64,000 nt of DNA from Halalkalibacter hemicellulosilyticusJCM 9152 (GTDB taxonomy: Bacteria > Bacillota > Bacilli > Bacillales > Bacillaceae_D), in NCBI RefSeq assembly GCF_000513115.1, contig NZ_BAUU01000014.1, forward strand, positions 1-64,000. The letters are read 5' to 3'. Below the pieces are notes generated by a model, which saw only the letters and a program-made list of their open reading frames with translations, was not told the DNA's origin and searched no databases. Shown here piece after piece: positions 1 through 9,483 of the stretch (positions are counted from its first letter, which is position 1; each line of letters begins with the position of its first letter). The translations under genes and the position numbers were made by a program.

Positions 1-19
1 TTTTGGGGTTCACTTCATT

Positions 20-104
20 TCCGCGGGGAGGTGTCGAGCCTCCTCGGCTTTGCCTGTCTCGCCCTTACCTCTATTTCCCGCAGGAGTCGAGTGACTTCCG
101 CTCC
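20..104. repeat. GC-rich dispersed repeat fragment
   Basis: A GC-rich block in an AT-rich intergenic region. It carries the words GCGGGGAGGTG and CCTCCTCG, and the same two words recur on the opposite strand near 46783-46812, in swapped order. A second part (CCCGCAGGAGTCGAGTGACT) resembles intergenic repeats common in Bacillus. No credible gene lies here; the open frame crossing it shows no family resemblance. Confidence 0.5.
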
Positions 105-176
105 ATTTCACTATGAGAAGAACCCACCGTTCAGAGCTACAATCTTTATAAAAATAGCTTGTTTTTACAATGAAAT

Positions 177-386
177 AAGGACAACTTCTGATAAATTAAG
201 TTACCACACCAAATCTAATCAGAAGGAAGTGTCCTTATGTTTAAAAATGATAACATGAATCAGTTAGTTTTGCCTTTAGATTTAGAAGTGAAATGACCAA
301 CAAACGATATTGCTGCAAAATAGAGAAAGGTGAATTTGAGCACGCTCAAATTCACCTTTCTCACTATTAGAAGCTAGTTTTGTTCC
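177..386 (+). mobile_element. Decayed IS1182-type element, ends only (MITE-like)
   Basis: At 237 an ATG opens a 19-codon frame beginning MFKNDNMNQLVLPLDLEV, which I recognise as the start of IS1182-family transposases. It hits TGA at 294-296, and in-frame similarity continues (PTNDIA) to a second stop at 321-323. Upstream, AAGGACA...CTTCTGAT at 177-192 is mirrored by ATCAGAAG...TGTCCTT before the ATG. Directly after the second stop comes a long hairpin (324-362) whose flank recurs elsewhere in the window. The layout looks like a left end joined to a right end with the transposase body deleted. Family membership is from memory of the protein start; the deletion is inference. Confidence 0.65.
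316..386 (+). repeat. Hairpin-bearing repeat, copy A
   Basis: A 71 bp unit built around a near-perfect palindrome (GAGAAAGGTGAATTTGAG, its complement following after a 4-base loop) and ending AGAAGCTAGTTTTGTTCC. It recurs in inverted orientation at 46701-46770 with about four differences. The palindrome could act as a terminator on either strand. Confidence 0.85.
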
Positions 387-403
387 GCCTCTTTTTCTAT
401 TTG

Positions 404-435
404 GATCACATTTATTTAATGAAATGAATGTGATC
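404..435. repeat. Inverted repeat upstream of tepA
   Basis: GATCACATT (404-412) pairs with AATGTGATC (427-435) around a 14-base AT-rich loop. There is no T-run, so it is not a typical terminator. It may be part of the adjacent mobile-element debris or an operator. The rest of 436-630 holds no gene I can support. Confidence 0.5.
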
Positions 436-634
436 ACTTATGCAAATAAAATTCCTGAGTAGGATGTGTATCCGTTTCGATTGACCACTGACAAATGTTC
501 CATTCGCTTTCATGGTTTCATTATGCCAAAAGAAAAGTTTTGTGAGGGTAATGAGTTCTCTTACAAGGTAGAATAAATAGTTCTTGCTAGTTGCATACTG
601 AAAGTTAGATACGCCTAAAGGAGGAATGTGGCCA

Positions 635-1393
635 ATGATGTATGGAACTAGTGACAATGATCCTCAAGCACCGCAGCAGCCAGAAAAAAATCCACAAAAA
701 GAACAGAAAAGTGACCTTGTGGAGAAAATCCAAGAGCTAGGTCAAACGAGTGTTCCTGACATGGGGCAATCGAATATTCATTGTATGACAATCGTCGGTC
801 AAATTGAAGGGCACATGCAATTACCCCCACAAAATAAAACGACGAAATATGAACATATTATTCCTCAGCTCGTGGCAATAGAGCAAAATCCCAAAATTGA
901 AGGGTTACTACTTGTATTAAATACGGTAGGAGGAGATGTGGAAGCTGGATTGGCGATCTCTGAGATGGTTGCATCAATGTCCAAACCGACTGTAACCCTC
1001 GTATTAGGAGGTGGACATTCCATTGGTGTACCAATCGCTGTTGCTGCCAATTACGCATATATTGCCGAAACGGCAACGATGACGATACACCCTGTACGTT
1101 TAACAGGCCTTGTGATTGGTGTACCACAAACATTTGAATATCTAGATAAAATGCAAGAGCGTGTGATAAATTTTGTAACAAAGCATTCGTCGGTTAGCGA
1201 GGAAAAGTTTAAAGAGTTAATGTTTTCAAAAGGGAATTTAACAAGAGATATCGGTACGAATGTAGTAGGGACGGATGCGGTTTCATATGGACTGATAGAT
1301 GAAGTTGGTGGTATTGGTCAGGCATTAGCTAAGTTAAATGAATTAATTGATCAATATAAAAAGGATAAGCCTGAAGGAGATGTCATTCAATGA
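635..1393 (+). CDS. tepA: ClpP-like serine protease TepA (translocation-enhancing protein)
   Basis: A 252-residue ClpP/crotonase-fold serine protease. In B. subtilis TepA (YmfB) is linked to protein export, and one study reported degradation of small acid-soluble proteins. The nucleophile motif GGGHSIGVP and the following TIHPVR segment match the ClpP-type Ser/His arrangement. The hydrophilic N-terminal 40 residues are typical of TepA. An upstream ATG at 626 sits only one base after AAAGGAGG, so the start at 635 with about 10 bases spacing is preferred. The gene overlaps ylzJ by ATGA and precedes spoIIIE, as in B. subtilis. Confidence 0.9.
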   Translation: MMYGTSDNDPQAPQQPEKNPQKEQKSDLVEKIQELGQTSVPDMGQSNIHCMTIVGQIEGHMQLPPQNKTTKYEHIIPQLVAIEQNPKIEGLLLVLNTVGGDVEAGLAISEMVASMSKPTVTLVLGGGHSIGVPIAVAANYAYIAETATMTIHPVRLTGLVIGVPQTFEYLDKMQERVINFVTKHSSVSEEKFKELMFSKGNLTRDIGTNVVGTDAVSYGLIDEVGGIGQALAKLNELIDQYKKDKPEGDVIQ

Positions 1394-1611
1394 TCTTATA
1401 TACGATGATGCCACAGGAGTATATATTTCCTAATGATGACCATACTTTTTTAACTCAAAAAGTGATTTCGTGTGAAGCAGGTCCACTAATTGTTGAGCAA
1501 ATTAACCCATCTCAATATCGAATTGTTAGGTTATTAAGTAGCAATGCAAATGATTTTTTAAATGAAAAATATACACCTGGAACGATTATTCAAGCAACTC
1601 CCCAACTTTAG
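1390..1611 (+). CDS. ylzJ: YlzJ-like protein
   Basis: A 73-residue small protein that starts within the stop codon of tepA (ATGA overlap), so it is probably translationally coupled. Size, sequence ([13 protein letters not shown] start) and position between tepA and spoIIIE match YlzJ of Bacillus. It has no signal peptide, membrane segment or catalytic motif I can recognise. Function is unknown in the family. Confidence 0.85.
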   Translation: MILYTMMPQEYIFPNDDHTFLTQKVISCEAGPLIVEQINPSQYRIVRLLSSNANDFLNEKYTPGTIIQATPQL

Positions 1612-1637
1612 TTGTTTAGTCCACTTTCGTCTTGTGC

Positions 1638-1643
1638 TATAAT
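1638..1643 (+). promoter_or_regulatory. Possible -10 element for spoIIIE
   Basis: A perfect TATAAT lies in the gap between ylzJ and spoIIIE, but no good -35 lies 17 bases upstream. B. subtilis spoIIIE is thought to have its own transcription signal. Weak call. Confidence 0.3.
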
Positions 1644-1664
1644 TATGATCATCAAAGGATCGTC

Positions 1665-1693
1665 GAAGCAGTCAACAATTGACTGCTTCTTCT
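1665..1693 (+). terminator. Hairpin between ylzJ and spoIIIE
   Basis: GAAGCAGTCAA pairs perfectly with TTGACTGCTTC across a 3-base loop, followed by TTCT. The short T tract makes this a weak terminator or attenuator of read-through from tepA-ylzJ into spoIIIE. Confidence 0.55.
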
Positions 1694-1730
1694 ATATGTT
1701 ATTATGTCTTTTAAGTAGAGGGTGAATGAA

Positions 1731-4049
1731 TTGGCAAGACGAAAGAAAAAAAGAAAATCCGAGTTAAAGTCACAACTTACATATGAGCTCATCGGTCTCG
1801 GCTTACTAGTCATTGCCGTTGTTACATTTGCACGTTTAGGCACAGTTGGAGAAGTATTTGTTCGATTATTTCGTTTCTTTTTAGGTGAGTGGTTTATCTT
1901 ACTTGCCATTGCATTACTTGGAACTGCGCTGTATCTAATGATTAAGCGAAAGAGTCCGGTTTTTTGGTCACGACGCATGTCTGGGGTGTATGTGATTGCG
2001 CTCGCATTTAGCTTGTTAGCGCATATTAGCTTATTTAATCAGCTAAGTGGGAGGGAAGGGTTCGAGGATCAATCAGTTATTCGCCAAACATGGAGACTTT
2101 TTTGGATGGAACTGCGTGGACAAGCCCCAATAGATGACCTTGGTGGTGGAATGATTGGAGCTTTTTCATTTGCAATTAGTCACTTTCTTTTTGCCGAAGC
2201 AGGTACATATTTCTTTGGTGTTATTCTAATTGTCGTTGGAATGATTTTGTTAACAGGCAAATCGGTATCTAATCTAATGGGGAAAGGCTTTAGAAGATTT
2301 TATACATTTATTTTAGATACATTCCATCATGTAGGAGTCGAAAGTAAACAAGCGTGGAAATCAATCACGACTCGATTAAAGGAAGAAAAGCAAGTTTATA
2401 ATGAACGAAAGAAAGAGCAAGAGGTGGATGCACAAGAATTGGAGGTGCAAGAATCAGAGCCTGAAATCGTCGATTTCACGCAGCGAGTAAGTCAGCAGGA
2501 AAACATTGACGAGGAAACAGCAAATGCTAAGAATGAGTTGTTAGATTTAAAAGAGAGTTCAGAGAGTCAATTATCAACGGATATTAGCAGTCATTTAGTT
2601 ACAGGAGAAGAGTTAAATAAAGATTACCTCTTACCGGATATGGAGATACTGAGCTTACCTAATAATCCAAGTCAATCAAATGAAAAAAAACAGCTAACAG
2701 CAAATGCAAAGAAATTAGAGCAAACGTTGGAGAGCTTTGGTGTGAAAGCGAAAGTGTCGAAGGTTCATTTAGGACCAGCTGTTACGAAATATGAAGTTTA
2801 TCCTAATGTTGGTGTTAAGGTAAGTCGGATCGTAAACCTTGCAGATGACCTAGCATTAGCACTTGCTGCAAAGGATATACGAATGGAAGCTCCTATTCCA
2901 GGTAAGTCTGCGATAGGTATTGAGGTTCCTAACCATGAAATCGCTGTCGTTACACTTCGAGAAGTGTTAGATTCGATCCACTCAAAGAAAGAGGAAAATG
3001 TACTTGCTGTTGGCTTAGGGCGAGATATCTCTGGAAATCCTGTCTTAGCCCACCTTAATAAAATGCCACACTTGCTTGTTGCTGGGGCAACAGGAAGCGG
3101 TAAAAGTGTATGTATTAATGGCATTATTGTCAGTCTCTTATTAAAGGCAAAACCTCATGAAGTAAAGTTGATGATGATTGATCCAAAAATGGTTGAATTG
3201 ACGGTATACAATGGGATACCTCACTTGTTAACACCAGTAGTAACAGAACCGAAGAAGGCTTCACAGGCGTTGAAAAAAGTTGTTGCAGAAATGGAAAGAC
3301 GATACGATTTGTTCTCTCATACAGGAACGAGAAACATTGAAGGATATAACGAGCTTGTACGTCGGCAAAATGAAGAGGAGGATACAAAACAGCCGATGTT
3401 ACCATTTATTGTTGTTATTGTCGATGAGTTGGCTGATTTAATGATGGTAGCATCTGGAGATGTTGAAGATTCGATTGCAAGATTGGCACAAATGGCACGA
3501 GCGGCGGGGATTCATATGATTATCGCAACCCAACGCCCCTCAGTAGATGTCATTACAGGTGTCATAAAGGCTAATATTCCTTCTCGAATTGCATTTGGTG
3601 TCTCTTCACAAACAGATTCGCGTACAATTCTAGACTCAGGTGGTGCTGAAAAGCTATTAGGTCGAGGAGATATGCTTTACTTGCCAGTTGGAGCTACAAA
3701 ACCAACGAGAGTTCAAGGTGCTTTTCTATCTGATCATGAAGTTGAGTCGGTTGTTCAATATGTCATTTCACAGCAAAAAGCGCAATACGAAGAAGAAATG
3801 ACTCCGTCTGAAGAGCCTGTTATTGAAGAAAAAGTAGCTGATGAGCTTTATGATTCAGCAGTAGAATTAGTTGTTGAAATGAATACGGCGTCTGTGTCGA
3901 TGCTTCAACGAAGGTTTCGGATTGGCTATACGAGAGCAGCGAGGTTAATTGATGAAATGGAAGTAAGAGGGATTGTTGGACCGTATGAAGGTAGTAAGCC
4001 AAGAGAAGTTTTAATTAGCAAACGAAATGATGACGAAGCAACATCGTAA
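1731..4049 (+). CDS. spoIIIE: DNA translocase SpoIIIE/FtsK
   Basis: A 772-residue septum-anchored DNA pump that moves the chromosome into the forespore. Four hydrophobic segments lie in residues about 20-180 and are followed by an acidic linker. The motor domain has Walker A GATGSGKS near residue 452 and Walker [11 protein letters not shown] near 561. The C-terminal winged-helix gamma domain (about 695-760, with [15 protein letters not shown]) reads polar DNA motifs. A TTG start at 1731 is chosen because GAGGGTGA lies 6-8 bases upstream and the protein then begins with a basic tail, as in known SpoIIIE. A GTG at 1722 is the alternative. Confidence 0.97.
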   Translation: MARRKKKRKSELKSQLTYELIGLGLLVIAVVTFARLGTVGEVFVRLFRFFLGEWFILLAIALLGTALYLMIKRKSPVFWSRRMSGVYVIALAFSLLAHISLFNQLSGREGFEDQSVIRQTWRLFWMELRGQAPIDDLGGGMIGAFSFAISHFLFAEAGTYFFGVILIVVGMILLTGKSVSNLMGKGFRRFYTFILDTFHHVGVESKQAWKSITTRLKEEKQVYNERKKEQEVDAQELEVQESEPEIVDFTQRVSQQENIDEETANAKNELLDLKESSESQLSTDISSHLVTGEELNKDYLLPDMEILSLPNNPSQSNEKKQLTANAKKLEQTLESFGVKAKVSKVHLGPAVTKYEVYPNVGVKVSRIVNLADDLALALAAKDIRMEAPIPGKSAIGIEVPNHEIAVVTLREVLDSIHSKKEENVLAVGLGRDISGNPVLAHLNKMPHLLVAGATGSGKSVCINGIIVSLLLKAKPHEVKLMMIDPKMVELTVYNGIPHLLTPVVTEPKKASQALKKVVAEMERRYDLFSHTGTRNIEGYNELVRRQNEEEDTKQPMLPFIVVIVDELADLMMVASGDVEDSIARLAQMARAAGIHMIIATQRPSVDVITGVIKANIPSRIAFGVSSQTDSRTILDSGGAEKLLGRGDMLYLPVGATKPTRVQGAFLSDHEVESVVQYVISQQKAQYEEEMTPSEEPVIEEKVADELYDSAVELVVEMNTASVSMLQRRFRIGYTRAARLIDEMEVRGIVGPYEGSKPREVLISKRNDDEATS

Positions 4050-4068
4050 TGGGGAAGGAGTGACAAAC

Positions 4069-4794
4069 TTGATTAAAGCAGATCAGAGACCTTTATATTT
4101 ACAAGTTATCGAACGATTAAAAGCCGACATTGATAACAACATATATGCAGAAGGGGAAAAGCTCCCATCGGAGTTTGAACTTTCAAAAAATTTAGGTGTA
4201 AGTCGAGCTACATTGCGAGAAGCTTTACGTGTATTAGAAGAGGATGGCGTTGTGATTCGACGCCATGGGGTCGGGACGTTTGTCCATTCAAAACCGTTGT
4301 TTTCGGCTGGAATTGAAGAACTACAAAGTGTGACGGATATGATTTTTAAGGCGAAAATGTCACCCGGAACCATTTATTTATCTTCTGCAGTCAATGAAGC
4401 GACAGAAGAAGACTGTTGTCAGTTTAAAGAAGAAGGATTAAAAGAAATATTAGCTCTCAAGCGAATACGTACTGCTGATGGTGTACCGGTTGTCTACTGT
4501 TTAGATCGCGTCCCGTATCGATTTGTGAAAAATCATTCTATACATGAAATTAAGTCTATCTTTCATTTTTTAGAAGATATCGGTCATACGATTACGTATG
4601 CGGTTACGCATATAGAGCCGATTGGTTATGATAATGAAATTTCAGAAATGCTAGAATGTGATCCTGAATCAACATTATTATTGTTAAAGCAAATGCATTA
4701 TGATGAGAACGAACAACCAGTGCTCTATTCCTATAATTATTTTCGTGCCGATAAATTTAAATTCCACGTTGTAAGAACTCGTGTTAAAGCATAA
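4069..4794 (+). CDS. ymfC: GntR-family transcriptional regulator YmfC
   Basis: A 241-residue regulator. The N-terminal winged helix ([23 protein letters not shown] region, residues about 30-75) is GntR type. The C-terminal UTRA-like domain, about 90-235, would bind a small effector. It closely matches YmfC of B. subtilis and sits between spoIIIE and ymfF as there. The TTG at 4069 follows AAGGAG by 8 bases, whereas the open frame begins inside spoIIIE, so that longer form is unlikely. Effector and targets are unknown. Confidence 0.88.
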   Translation: MIKADQRPLYLQVIERLKADIDNNIYAEGEKLPSEFELSKNLGVSRATLREALRVLEEDGVVIRRHGVGTFVHSKPLFSAGIEELQSVTDMIFKAKMSPGTIYLSSAVNEATEEDCCQFKEEGLKEILALKRIRTADGVPVVYCLDRVPYRFVKNHSIHEIKSIFHFLEDIGHTITYAVTHIEPIGYDNEISEMLECDPESTLLLLKQMHYDENEQPVLYSYNYFRADKFKFHVVRTRVKA

Positions 4795-4828
4795 CCTATG
4801 CATGATGACAGGAAAAGGAGATGATCAG

Positions 4829-6109
4829 ATGCAGGATATTATCGAAAAGGTGGCAAAGCAAGGTGGACTAACCGTTCATTTGATGCCAACGGAAAAATAT
4901 AAAACAAATACATTATTCCTTCTTATACGTGCCCCATTAAATAAAGAAACGGTAGCAAAGCGTGCTCTACTTGGACACGTATTACAAAATGGCACAAGCA
5001 GCTCACCTTCGCGAAAAGCATTACGTGAACGACTTGATGCTATGTACGGTGCAACTTTAACGACAGATGTACAAAAAAAAGGGGAAGAACATGTTATCAC
5101 ATTTATGATGGATGTTGCTAATGAACGTTTTTTGAGTGATTCTACACCTTTGTTTAGGAACGCTCTGAACCTTCTAGCGGAAGTTGTAACAGATCCATTT
5201 CTTGAGAATGGACTCTTTTCCGAACAAATTGTGGAGCAGGAAAAGAGATCATTGAAGCAACGTATCCAATCTGTCTATGATGATAAAATGCGTTATGCGA
5301 ATGTGCGCGTGACAGAGGAAATGTGCAAAGGTGAGAACTTCGCATTAACTGCATTTGGAACGGTTGAAGAGGTTGAAGAAATTAGTGCCCAATCTTTATA
5401 TGAATATTATATTGAGTTGTTGCAAACGAATGCATTCGATTTATATCTTGTCGGTGCGCTAGATCAACAGGAAACGTTAGAAAAGGTTAAACAAGCTTTT
5501 GAACTACCAGATCGTCAAGTCGTTGTCGGAGGAACGACAGAAAGTCCGCAAGTGAAGAAGGTGAACATTGTTCATGAAAACCAAGATGTTAAGCAAGGAA
5601 AGCTTCATTTAGGCTATCGTACTTATACAACATATGGGGATGCCGACTATGTTGCAGTTCAAGTGTTTAATGGTATTTTCGGTGGTTTTTCTCACTCGAA
5701 GCTATTTATTAATGTAAGAGAAAAGGAAAGTCTAGCTTATTACGCAGCCTCTAGGCTTGAAAGCCATAAAGGAATTATGATGGTTATGTCAGGTATCGAG
5801 TTTAATAAATACGATCGGGCGGTAGACATTATTAATGAACAATTAGAAGCAATGAGAAATGGAGAATTTTCAGAAGGAGAACTGGAGCAAACAAAGGCGA
5901 TGTTGAAAAATCAAATTTTAGAAACCGCCGATGTGGCGAGAGGGCTTGTTGAACTCCATTACCATCAAGTGATCAGTGGTTCAAATCGTTCATTACCAGA
6001 TTGGTTAACAAGTGTTGATCAAGTAACGAAGGAAGACGTTATCGAAGCTGCGAATAAAGTCAAACTTGATACGATTTACTTCTTAAAAGGGAAGGAGGAA
6101 AGCGCATGA
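4829..6109 (+). CDS. ymfF: M16 peptidase-like protein YmfF (inactive-type subunit)
   Basis: A 426-residue M16-family (insulinase-like) protein matching YmfF. The zinc-binding HxxEH is absent: the equivalent region reads LLGHVLQNGT. It is therefore probably the non-catalytic partner of the following YmfH, as in heterodimeric M16 proteases. The ATG at 4829 has AAAAGGAG 8 bases upstream, and the longer open frame would overlap ymfC. It overlaps ymfH by ATGA, which supports coupled, equimolar production. The substrate is not known. Confidence 0.88.
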   Translation: MQDIIEKVAKQGGLTVHLMPTEKYKTNTLFLLIRAPLNKETVAKRALLGHVLQNGTSSSPSRKALRERLDAMYGATLTTDVQKKGEEHVITFMMDVANERFLSDSTPLFRNALNLLAEVVTDPFLENGLFSEQIVEQEKRSLKQRIQSVYDDKMRYANVRVTEEMCKGENFALTAFGTVEEVEEISAQSLYEYYIELLQTNAFDLYLVGALDQQETLEKVKQAFELPDRQVVVGGTTESPQVKKVNIVHENQDVKQGKLHLGYRTYTTYGDADYVAVQVFNGIFGGFSHSKLFINVREKESLAYYAASRLESHKGIMMVMSGIEFNKYDRAVDIINEQLEAMRNGEFSEGELEQTKAMLKNQILETADVARGLVELHYHQVISGSNRSLPDWLTSVDQVTKEDVIEAANKVKLDTIYFLKGKEESA

Positions 6110-7401
6110 AGCCCGTCACATTTACACAGATTGAAGAGACGTTGTACCATGAACAGTTGGATAATGGCTTAAATATTTATATTTTACCAAAGAAGGAATT
6201 TAATAAAACATATGCAACTTTTACAACTAAATATGGATCTGTTGATAATCATTTTAAGCCAATTGGCGAAAAAGATGACATTAAAGTTCCAGATGGTATC
6301 GCACATTTTCTTGAGCATAAAATGTTTGAAGATGAAGAAGGGGATGTCTTTCAGCAATTTAGTAAGCAAGGTGCTTCAGCCAATGCGTTTACAAGCTTTA
6401 CACGTACAGCCTATTTATTTTCTAGTACAACGAATGTTGAAGAGAATTTAGAAACGCTTGTCGATTTTGTTCAACACCCTTATTTTACCGAGGAGAGTGT
6501 GGAAAAAGAAAAAGGAATTATCAATCAAGAAATTACAATGTATGATGATAATCCTGATTGGCGAGCGTATTTTGGAGTCATTAGTAATATGTTTCATGCT
6601 CATCCCGTTAAAATTGATATTGCTGGGACGATTGAGTCGATTGCTCCTATTACAAAAGATTTGCTCTATACGTGCTACCATACGTTCTATCATCCGAGCA
6701 ATATGCTGTTATTCATTGTCGGACCAGTTGATCCTGAAAAGATCATGGAGCAAGTAAAAAGAAATCAGCATAAAAAAGAATTCGCTTCTCCAGAAGACAT
6801 TAAACGTTACTTCGACGAAGAACCTCATACAGTTGCAAAGGAACATGAAGTTCTAAACATGCCTGTTCAAACACCAAAATGTTTAATGGGTTTTAAAGAT
6901 ATTGGTGTGCAAAGACAGGGGAAGGATTTATTACGTCGAGAATTAATTGTTTCAATTTTGCTTGATCTGATGTTCGGACAAAGTTCTACTAATTACCAGG
7001 AATTATTTGCTGAAGGGTTAATTGATGATAGCTTTTCCTTTGATTATTCAGCTGAATTAGGCTTTGGTTTTTCTGTTATAGGTGGAGATACGAGCAAGCC
7101 CAATAAGCTAGCGGCTCAGGTGAAAAACATGGTTACTACATTTCATAGTGAACAACTTTCAGAGGATCATGTTGCGCGAACGATTAAAAAGAAAATTGGT
7201 TCCTTCTTACGATCATTAAATTCTCCAGAGTTTATTGCTAATCAGTTCACAAGATATCAATTTAATGATATGAATTTATTTGATGTTGTGCCAACGTTAG
7301 AGGAAATAACGATTGACGATTTAAAACAAGTTTTACAAGAACATTTTGACTTCGAACGATTCACCGTATTCCAAGTCAAACCTGAGGGGTATCAAGAATA
7401 A
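6106..7401 (+). CDS. ymfH: M16 zinc protease YmfH
   Basis: A 431-residue M16 metalloprotease. The inverted zinc motif HFLEH is at about residues 67-71, with a downstream glutamate region (EKGIINQEI) typical of the third ligand. It pairs with the HxxEH-lacking YmfF just upstream, with which it shares an ATGA overlap. Length and order match B. subtilis ymfF-ymfH. Likely a cytoplasmic peptidase for small peptides; that role is inferred from the family. Confidence 0.9.
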   Translation: MKPVTFTQIEETLYHEQLDNGLNIYILPKKEFNKTYATFTTKYGSVDNHFKPIGEKDDIKVPDGIAHFLEHKMFEDEEGDVFQQFSKQGASANAFTSFTRTAYLFSSTTNVEENLETLVDFVQHPYFTEESVEKEKGIINQEITMYDDNPDWRAYFGVISNMFHAHPVKIDIAGTIESIAPITKDLLYTCYHTFYHPSNMLLFIVGPVDPEKIMEQVKRNQHKKEFASPEDIKRYFDEEPHTVAKEHEVLNMPVQTPKCLMGFKDIGVQRQGKDLLRRELIVSILLDLMFGQSSTNYQELFAEGLIDDSFSFDYSAELGFGFSVIGGDTSKPNKLAAQVKNMVTTFHSEQLSEDHVARTIKKKIGSFLRSLNSPEFIANQFTRYQFNDMNLFDVVPTLEEITIDDLKQVLQEHFDFERFTVFQVKPEGYQE

Positions 7402-8130
7402 ATGAAAGAAATCGTCATAACAGGAGCTTCTGGAGGAATTGGCGCTGAAATAGCTAAAGAGCTAGCTTCTCCAGAGAGCTCTCTTTTTTTACATTACCAT
7501 CGAAATGAAGAAATGATACATAAAGTAAAGGAAGCGTGTCTCCAAAAAGGAGCGACAGTTAAGTTGATTCAAGCTGATTTAACAGCTCAAGAAGGAGCCG
7601 AGCAGCTTGTTGAGGGTCTTGTGGAAGCAGGAAATGTCTATTCTGTCATTCATAATGCAGGTATGAGTGAATTTCAATTATTTACGAGTACAACCGATAT
7701 GCATTTAGATTCATTATTAAACATTCATCTTATGAATCCTATGAAAATAACACGTGCGCTTTTGCCTATTATGCTTCGTGCTAAAAAAGGGAAAATCATT
7801 ATGATTTCCTCGATATGGGGGTTAACAGGGGCTTCCTGTGAAGTGACGTATTCAGCGGCAAAGGGTGGAATGAATAGTTTTGTGAAAGCATTAGCAAAAG
7901 AGGTAGCGCCAAATAACATACAAGTAAATGGTGTTGCACCAGGTGCGATTGACACTAGTATGCTTACGGAGCATGGGAGAGAACATATAGAATTATTAAA
8001 AGAAGAAATACCAGCAAATCGTTTAGGATCAACGAAAGAGGTTAGTCAGCTCGTTGCATTTCTCCATTCAAATCAAGCAAATTATATTAACGGGCAAATT
8101 ATTTCTGTTAATGGGGCATGGTATTGTTAA
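7402..8130 (+). CDS. ymfI: Short-chain dehydrogenase/reductase YmfI
   Basis: A 242-residue Rossmann-fold SDR with the cofactor motif GASGGIG at residues 7-13, NAG near 88, and catalytic Ser...YSAAK (Tyr and Lys near 152-156). It is related to 3-oxoacyl-ACP reductases, but the true substrate is not shown. The ATG abuts the ymfH stop codon with no gap, so translation is probably coupled. Same order as B. subtilis ymfH-ymfI-ymfJ. Confidence 0.88.
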   Translation: MKEIVITGASGGIGAEIAKELASPESSLFLHYHRNEEMIHKVKEACLQKGATVKLIQADLTAQEGAEQLVEGLVEAGNVYSVIHNAGMSEFQLFTSTTDMHLDSLLNIHLMNPMKITRALLPIMLRAKKGKIIMISSIWGLTGASCEVTYSAAKGGMNSFVKALAKEVAPNNIQVNGVAPGAIDTSMLTEHGREHIELLKEEIPANRLGSTKEVSQLVAFLHSNQANYINGQIISVNGAWYC

Positions 8131-8211
8131 ATCTTTTCCCTTTATAAATGCATATTCTTCATAAGAATAACAAAAAATACAATTGAAGTTCATGAAGAAG
8201 GAGGGGTATTC

Positions 8212-8469
8212 ATGTCCGTTCTCGATAATTGGGAGCAATGGAAAGATTTTTTAGGTGATCGATTGCATCAAGCTTCTGATGAGGGGATGTCAGCTAATGT
8301 TGTATCTGATGTCGCTTATCAAGTTGGAGAGTATTTGGCACAACAAGTTGAACCGAAAAATGAGCAAGAGCGTGTGTTAGCTGAATTATGGAATGTAGCT
8401 GATGAACAAGAACAGCATGCAATTGCAAATATGATGGTTAAGCTTGTTCAAAATGAGGGTAGTCATTAA
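8212..8469 (+). CDS. ymfJ: DUF3243 protein YmfJ
   Basis: An 85-residue, acidic, probably helical protein matching YmfJ (DUF3243). A strong GGAGGGG precedes the ATG. No catalytic motif or membrane segment is visible. Function is unknown. It has its own terminator immediately downstream. Confidence 0.82.
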   Translation: MSVLDNWEQWKDFLGDRLHQASDEGMSANVVSDVAYQVGEYLAQQVEPKNEQERVLAELWNVADEQEQHAIANMMVKLVQNEGSH

Positions 8470-8484
8470 CGAAGACATATCATG

Positions 8485-8532
8485 AAGAAAAAGTGAAGTG
8501 TTCCATCCAAGTATGGGGCACTTTTCTTCTAT
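8485..8532 (+). terminator. Terminator after ymfJ
   Basis: AGAAAAAGTGAAGTGTTCCAT pairs imperfectly with ATGGGGCACTTTTCTTCT across a short loop. It lies 20 bases after the ymfJ stop and ends the ymfC-ymfJ run. Confidence 0.6.
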
Positions 8533-8691
8533 ATAAAAATAGGAGAAATGTGATATGGTCATTGCACATATAGAGCATTGAATTCTTTTATCGATATTTT
8601 GCTATGAATTACGACAAAGTTCTTTCATTTGTATTTAAAATCCATTATGATGAAAGTAAGTAGCTACCAACTGACGTAAAGGATGAAGGAA

Positions 8692-9465
8692 ATGACGATT
8701 AAAGAATGGTATATTGAGTATGAGATTCATAAAAATCGCCCTGGTTTACTTGGAGATATTTCTTCATTACTTGGTATGTTGGAAATTAATATAGTTACGA
8801 TTAATGGTGTTGAAAATAAAAGGCGTGGCATGCTAATTAGAAGTACACACGATGATCAAGTCATAAGGTTAGAATCAATTATACATAAGATGGAAGACAT
8901 TACATTGACAAAAGTACGTGAACCGAGGGTGAGAGATCGACTTGCGATTAGACATGGACGTTATATTGAACGTGATGCGGACGATAAGAAAATATTCCGT
9001 TTTGTTCGTAACGAATTAGGGCTACTCGTTGATTTTTTGGCTGAAATGTTTAAACGTGATGGTCATTTTCTCGTTGGTGTTCGTGGGATGCCGCGAGTCG
9101 GAAAAACGGAGTCTATTGTTGCAGCAAGTGTTTGTGCAAATAAAAGATGGTCTTTTATTTCCTCGACTCTACTACGGCAAACAGTAAGAAGTCAATTAGC
9201 GGAAGATGAATACACGGAGGATCATATTTTTATCATTGATGGGATTGTAACGACGATGCGTTCAACAGAAAAGCATAAGAGCCTTGTACGTGATATTATG
9301 AGGTTGCCTGCTGTAAAAGTCGTTGAGCACCCTGATATTTTTGTTCGTGAGTCAGAATATGAGCTTGATGACTTTGATTGTATCATTGAATTACGAAATG
9401 ATGAAAAAGAAGAAATCACGTATGAAATTGTCGAATCTGGTTTTTCCTCTTTTGATATTAGTTAA
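8692..9465 (+). CDS. ymfK: DUF3388 protein YmfK (ACT domain plus P-loop-like region)
   Basis: A 257-residue protein very close to YmfK of B. subtilis. Residues about 5-75 look like an ACT regulatory fold (NRPGLLGDISSLLGML). The second half contains GMPRVGKTES, a P-loop-like motif, followed by FIIDGIV, a possible Walker B. Function is not established. Two in-frame ATGs (8683, 8692) are possible; 8692 gives the better distance from AAAGG. It precedes rodZ as in B. subtilis. Confidence 0.82.
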   Translation: MTIKEWYIEYEIHKNRPGLLGDISSLLGMLEINIVTINGVENKRRGMLIRSTHDDQVIRLESIIHKMEDITLTKVREPRVRDRLAIRHGRYIERDADDKKIFRFVRNELGLLVDFLAEMFKRDGHFLVGVRGMPRVGKTESIVAASVCANKRWSFISSTLLRQTVRSQLAEDEYTEDHIFIIDGIVTTMRSTEKHKSLVRDIMRLPAVKVVEHPDIFVRESEYELDDFDCIIELRNDEKEEITYEIVESGFSSFDIS

Positions 9466-9483
9466 AGTAGGTAGGTGTTAAGA

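Noticed and set aside
31-258. 75-codon open frame in the leader
   Set aside because: It runs across a GC-rich repeat and the IS1182 remnant in the wrong frame, has no ribosome site and no family resemblance.
412-657. Minus-strand open frame before tepA
   Set aside because: It overlaps the tepA ribosome site and start, and its sequence looks like random AT-rich translation.
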